A stretch of DNA of 64,000 nt from Argentina anserina (Eukaryota > Streptophyta > Magnoliopsida > Rosales > Rosaceae): positions 15,810,001 through 15,874,000 of the forward strand of contig NC_065872.1 in NCBI RefSeq assembly GCF_933775445.1, in the 5' to 3' direction. Shown in pieces: positions 61,653 to 64,000 of the stretch (position 1 is its first letter; every line of letters begins with the position of its first letter). The notes under the pieces are model-generated. The model ran no database searches. It was not told the origin of the DNA and saw nothing but the letters and a program-made list of their open reading frames with translations. A program made the position numbers and the translations under genes.

Positions 61653-63430
61653 ATGACTAACGGAGAAAATGCTGGAAATGGCAAGGGACCTTTGGTACCA
61701 ACTGTGCCTGCTGGGAAAAACCTGAGAAGCTCAACGGTTTGCATTTCAAGAGGTGGCAACAAAAGATGATGTTTTATCTGACTACTCTGAATCTGGCAAG
61801 ATTTTTGACGGAGAATGCTCCTGAGTTCAAGGAAGATGACCAATGCGATCAAGCAAAGATTGCTGTTGTGAATGCATGGAATAATTCTGACTACTTATGT
61901 ATGAATTATATCATGAATGGTCTAACCGACTCATTGTACAATGTGTACATTAGCATGGGAACGGCAAAGGAGCTATGAGAATCATTGGAGAAAAAATATA
62001 AGACCGAGGATGCCGGGGCCAAGAAGTTTATCGTGGCCCGCTTCCTTGATTATAAAATGGTGGATTCCAAGACCGTGATGAGTCAATTCTCTGAGATTCA
62101 ACTAATCCTGCATGAGATCCACGCTGAAGGAATGCAGTTAGGTGAAAGTTTTCAAGTGGCATGTGCTATTGAAAAGTTACCACCTACTTGGAAGGAGTTC
62201 AAGAATTATTTGAAGCACAAGCAAAAGGAAATGACCGTGGAGGATCTAGAGGTTAGGCTTCGCATTGAGGAAGACAACCGAGGATCCGAAAAGAAAGCAT
62301 GGATCAATCGCGTCTCTGCTAAGGCAAACATGATGGAACATGGTCAAGGTTCTAAAAACAAGAAATGCAAGTATCAAGGGTCCAAGCTGGGGCCGAAAGG
62401 AGGCATCTTCAAGAAGCCAAGGTTTGAAGGCAAGTGCTACAACTGTGACAAGACTGGTCACAAGTTTGTCGACTACAACAAACGGAGGAGGAACAAAAGG
62501 AAGGAGGCAAACCTGATTGAAGCTGTCACTCAGGATGTTGCAGACATGAATCTTTGTTGCATGATATCTGAGATGAACATGGTGGATTCAAACCCCAAGG
62601 AATGGTGGATGGACACTGGAGCCACCAAGCATGTCTGTGTTGACAAGAAGATGTTCTCCACTTTCGAACCATCTGAGGAAGAGGAGATTCTGTATATGGG
62701 GAACTCTGCCACCTCCGCCATCAAGGGGAAAGGAAAGGTGATTCTGAAGATGGCCTCTGGAAAGGAGTTGACTTTGAACAATGTCCTGTATATTTCGGAG
62801 ATCCGCAAGAACCTGATTTCTGGTGCACTGCTGAACTCTCATGGGTTCCGCATAGTGATAGAGTCTGATAAGCTTGTTTTATCCAAGAATGGAATGTTTG
62901 TGGGTAACGGCTATGTATCGGGTGGGATGATCAAAATGAATGTAATGACTATGATCAAGAAAACGAATGAAGCTTCTACTTCCACCTACATGATTGAGTC
63001 TTCCAATTTATGGCATGGTAGACTAGGACATGTTAATTATGATACTTTGCGAAAGTTAATTAACATGGACACTTACCAAAATTCCAAATTGATTCAAAAC
63101 GTAAGTGTGAAACTTGTGTAGAGGCTAAACTGACTAGATCATCTTTCCAAAGTGTTGAAAGAAATAGTGAACCCCTTGATCTGATTCATACATATGTGTG
63201 TGATTTAAAATCAACGTTATCTAGAGGGAATAATAAATAATTTATTACCTTCATAGATGATAGCACGAAATATTGCTATGTGTATTTGCTAAAATGCAAA
63301 AGTGAGGCTATAGAGAAGTTCATTCTCTATAAAAATGAGGTTGAGAACCAACTCAACAAGAAAATTAAGGCAATAAGAATTGACCAAGGGGGTGAGTATG
63401 AATCGCCATTTGCTGAGATTTGTGCTCATA
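61653..63430 (+). pseudogene. Ty1/copia gag-protease-integrase, degenerate
   Basis: Gag starts MTNGENAGNG at 61653, then changes frame in the A-run near 61716 into LNGLHFKRWQQKMMFYL. An in-frame TGA at 61976-61978 stands where related elements have Trp (KELxESLEKKY). The long frame 61985-63121 follows: gag with the zinc knuckle [14 protein letters not shown], whose last Cys is Tyr; protease [12 protein letters not shown] with DTGA intact; and pre-integrase [14 protein letters not shown]. Another frame change lies near 63090, before CETCVEAKL. The integrase core is damaged: the usual first catalytic Asp (LIHxDVCD) is Tyr, and TAA replaces a Tyr before FITFIDD. RIDQGGEYESPFAEICA is the last recognisable stretch. 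The element is dead in place. Confidence 0.88.
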
Positions 63431-64000
63431 ATTGGATTTTTAATTTCCAATGGGCTTTAGTCCCATTCCCTTCGATGATTTTTCAACTAACTCTCTGTTT
63501 AACCCTTTAGTTAAAGGGTCAGTAATATTATCCTTAGACTTTACATAGTCTATAGAGATAAGTCCAGTTGAGAGTAGTTGTCTAATGGTATTATGTCTTC
63601 GACGAATGTGTCTAGACTTACCATTATACATCTTGCTTTGTGCCCTGCTAATTGCATATTGACTATCACAATGTATACCAATCGCAGACACAAGTTTTGT
63701 CCATCTAGGAATGTCCTTTATGAACTGGCGTAACCATTCTGCTTCATCCCCATATTTGTCTAGTGCTACAAACTCAGACTCCATTGTGGATCTAGTCATA
63801 ACTGTTTGTTTTAGGACTTCCAGGACACTGCTGCACCCCCTAGCGTAAATACATATCCGCTAGTGGACTTTGAGTCTTTCATGTCGGATATCCAGTTCGC
63901 ATCAGTGAACCCTTCTATAATAGCTGGGCATGATGTGTAGTGCAACCCATAGGTACGAGTATACCTTAGGTATTTGAGTACTCTTCCAATTGCTTACCAA
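63431..64000 (-). pseudogene. Copia RNase H C-terminus in inverted orientation, continuing past the window
   Basis: On the minus strand, [15 protein letters not shown] (near 63870), then MTRSTMESEFVALDK and GIHCDSQYAISRAQS, HIRRRHNTIRQLL, SIDYVKSKDNITDPLTKGL and EKSSKGMGLKP lead to a stop at 63440. This is the end of a copia polyprotein. One base is missing between SWKS and KQTV, so the frame is broken. It abuts the plus-strand integrase at about 63430 with no LTR or polypurine tract between. The part beyond 64000 is not visible. Confidence 0.9.

Noticed and set aside
1..64000. CRISPR arrays, bacterial operons, ribosome binding sites, phage-like modules
   Set aside because: Nothing of the kind was seen; gene structure with introns and plant transposons shows a nuclear plant genome.

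Overview
The window is plant nuclear DNA. It is AT-rich, its genes are split by GT-AG introns, and it carries plant-type transposons. The genes are eudicot-like: a universal-stress-domain receptor-like cytoplasmic kinase, plant-type topoisomerase III alpha, plastid VIPP1, a VTI1 SNARE and farnesylcysteine lyase. The protein and transposon flavour suggests a rosid, possibly Rosaceae. That placement is inference; no database was searched. Splice sites below were read by hand and each gene's exon phases were checked for consistency.

Layout. (1) 0.3-3.4 kb, minus: a 10-exon cytoplasmic kinase with an N-terminal universal stress domain. (2) 4.07-5.66 kb: two hAT-type non-autonomous elements with 8-bp target duplications. 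(3) 7.47-14.10 kb: a complete Ty1/copia-type insertion on the minus strand. It has 184-bp LTRs that differ at one base, a 5-bp target duplication and a badly decayed interior. (4) 15.3-26.2 kb, minus: a 24-exon topoisomerase III alpha gene. (5) 27.1-29.5 kb: a doubtful Cys-rich ORF and a third hAT element. (6) 29.6-32.9 kb: a Mutator-like element with a 9-bp target duplication, split by a 2.5-kb solo LTR. (7) 35.1-40.1 kb, plus: a VIPP1 copy that keeps its introns but looks like a pseudogene. (8) 40.7-41.2 kb: a LINE RNase H relic. (9) 42.4-44.4 kb, minus: an F-box gene. (10) 45.2-46.2 kb: a fourth hAT element. (11) 47.6-48.96 kb, minus: a CorA-like pseudogene. (12) 49.56-59.56 kb, plus: three intact genes, VTI1-type SNARE, farnesylcysteine lyase and DUSP12/YVH1-like phosphatase. 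(13) 60.5-64 kb: a possible terminal exon, then a copia element whose gag-to-integrase part (plus strand) abuts its own RNase H end (minus strand).

The genes are unrelated single-copy housekeeping or signalling genes and do not form a pathway or cluster. Most of the unusual content is in the transposons (nesting, trans-mobilised relic, inverted copia half, GC-rich minisatellite) and in the two pseudogenes. I found no CRISPR array, rRNA or convincing tRNA gene, and nothing I would call an undescribed biological system.
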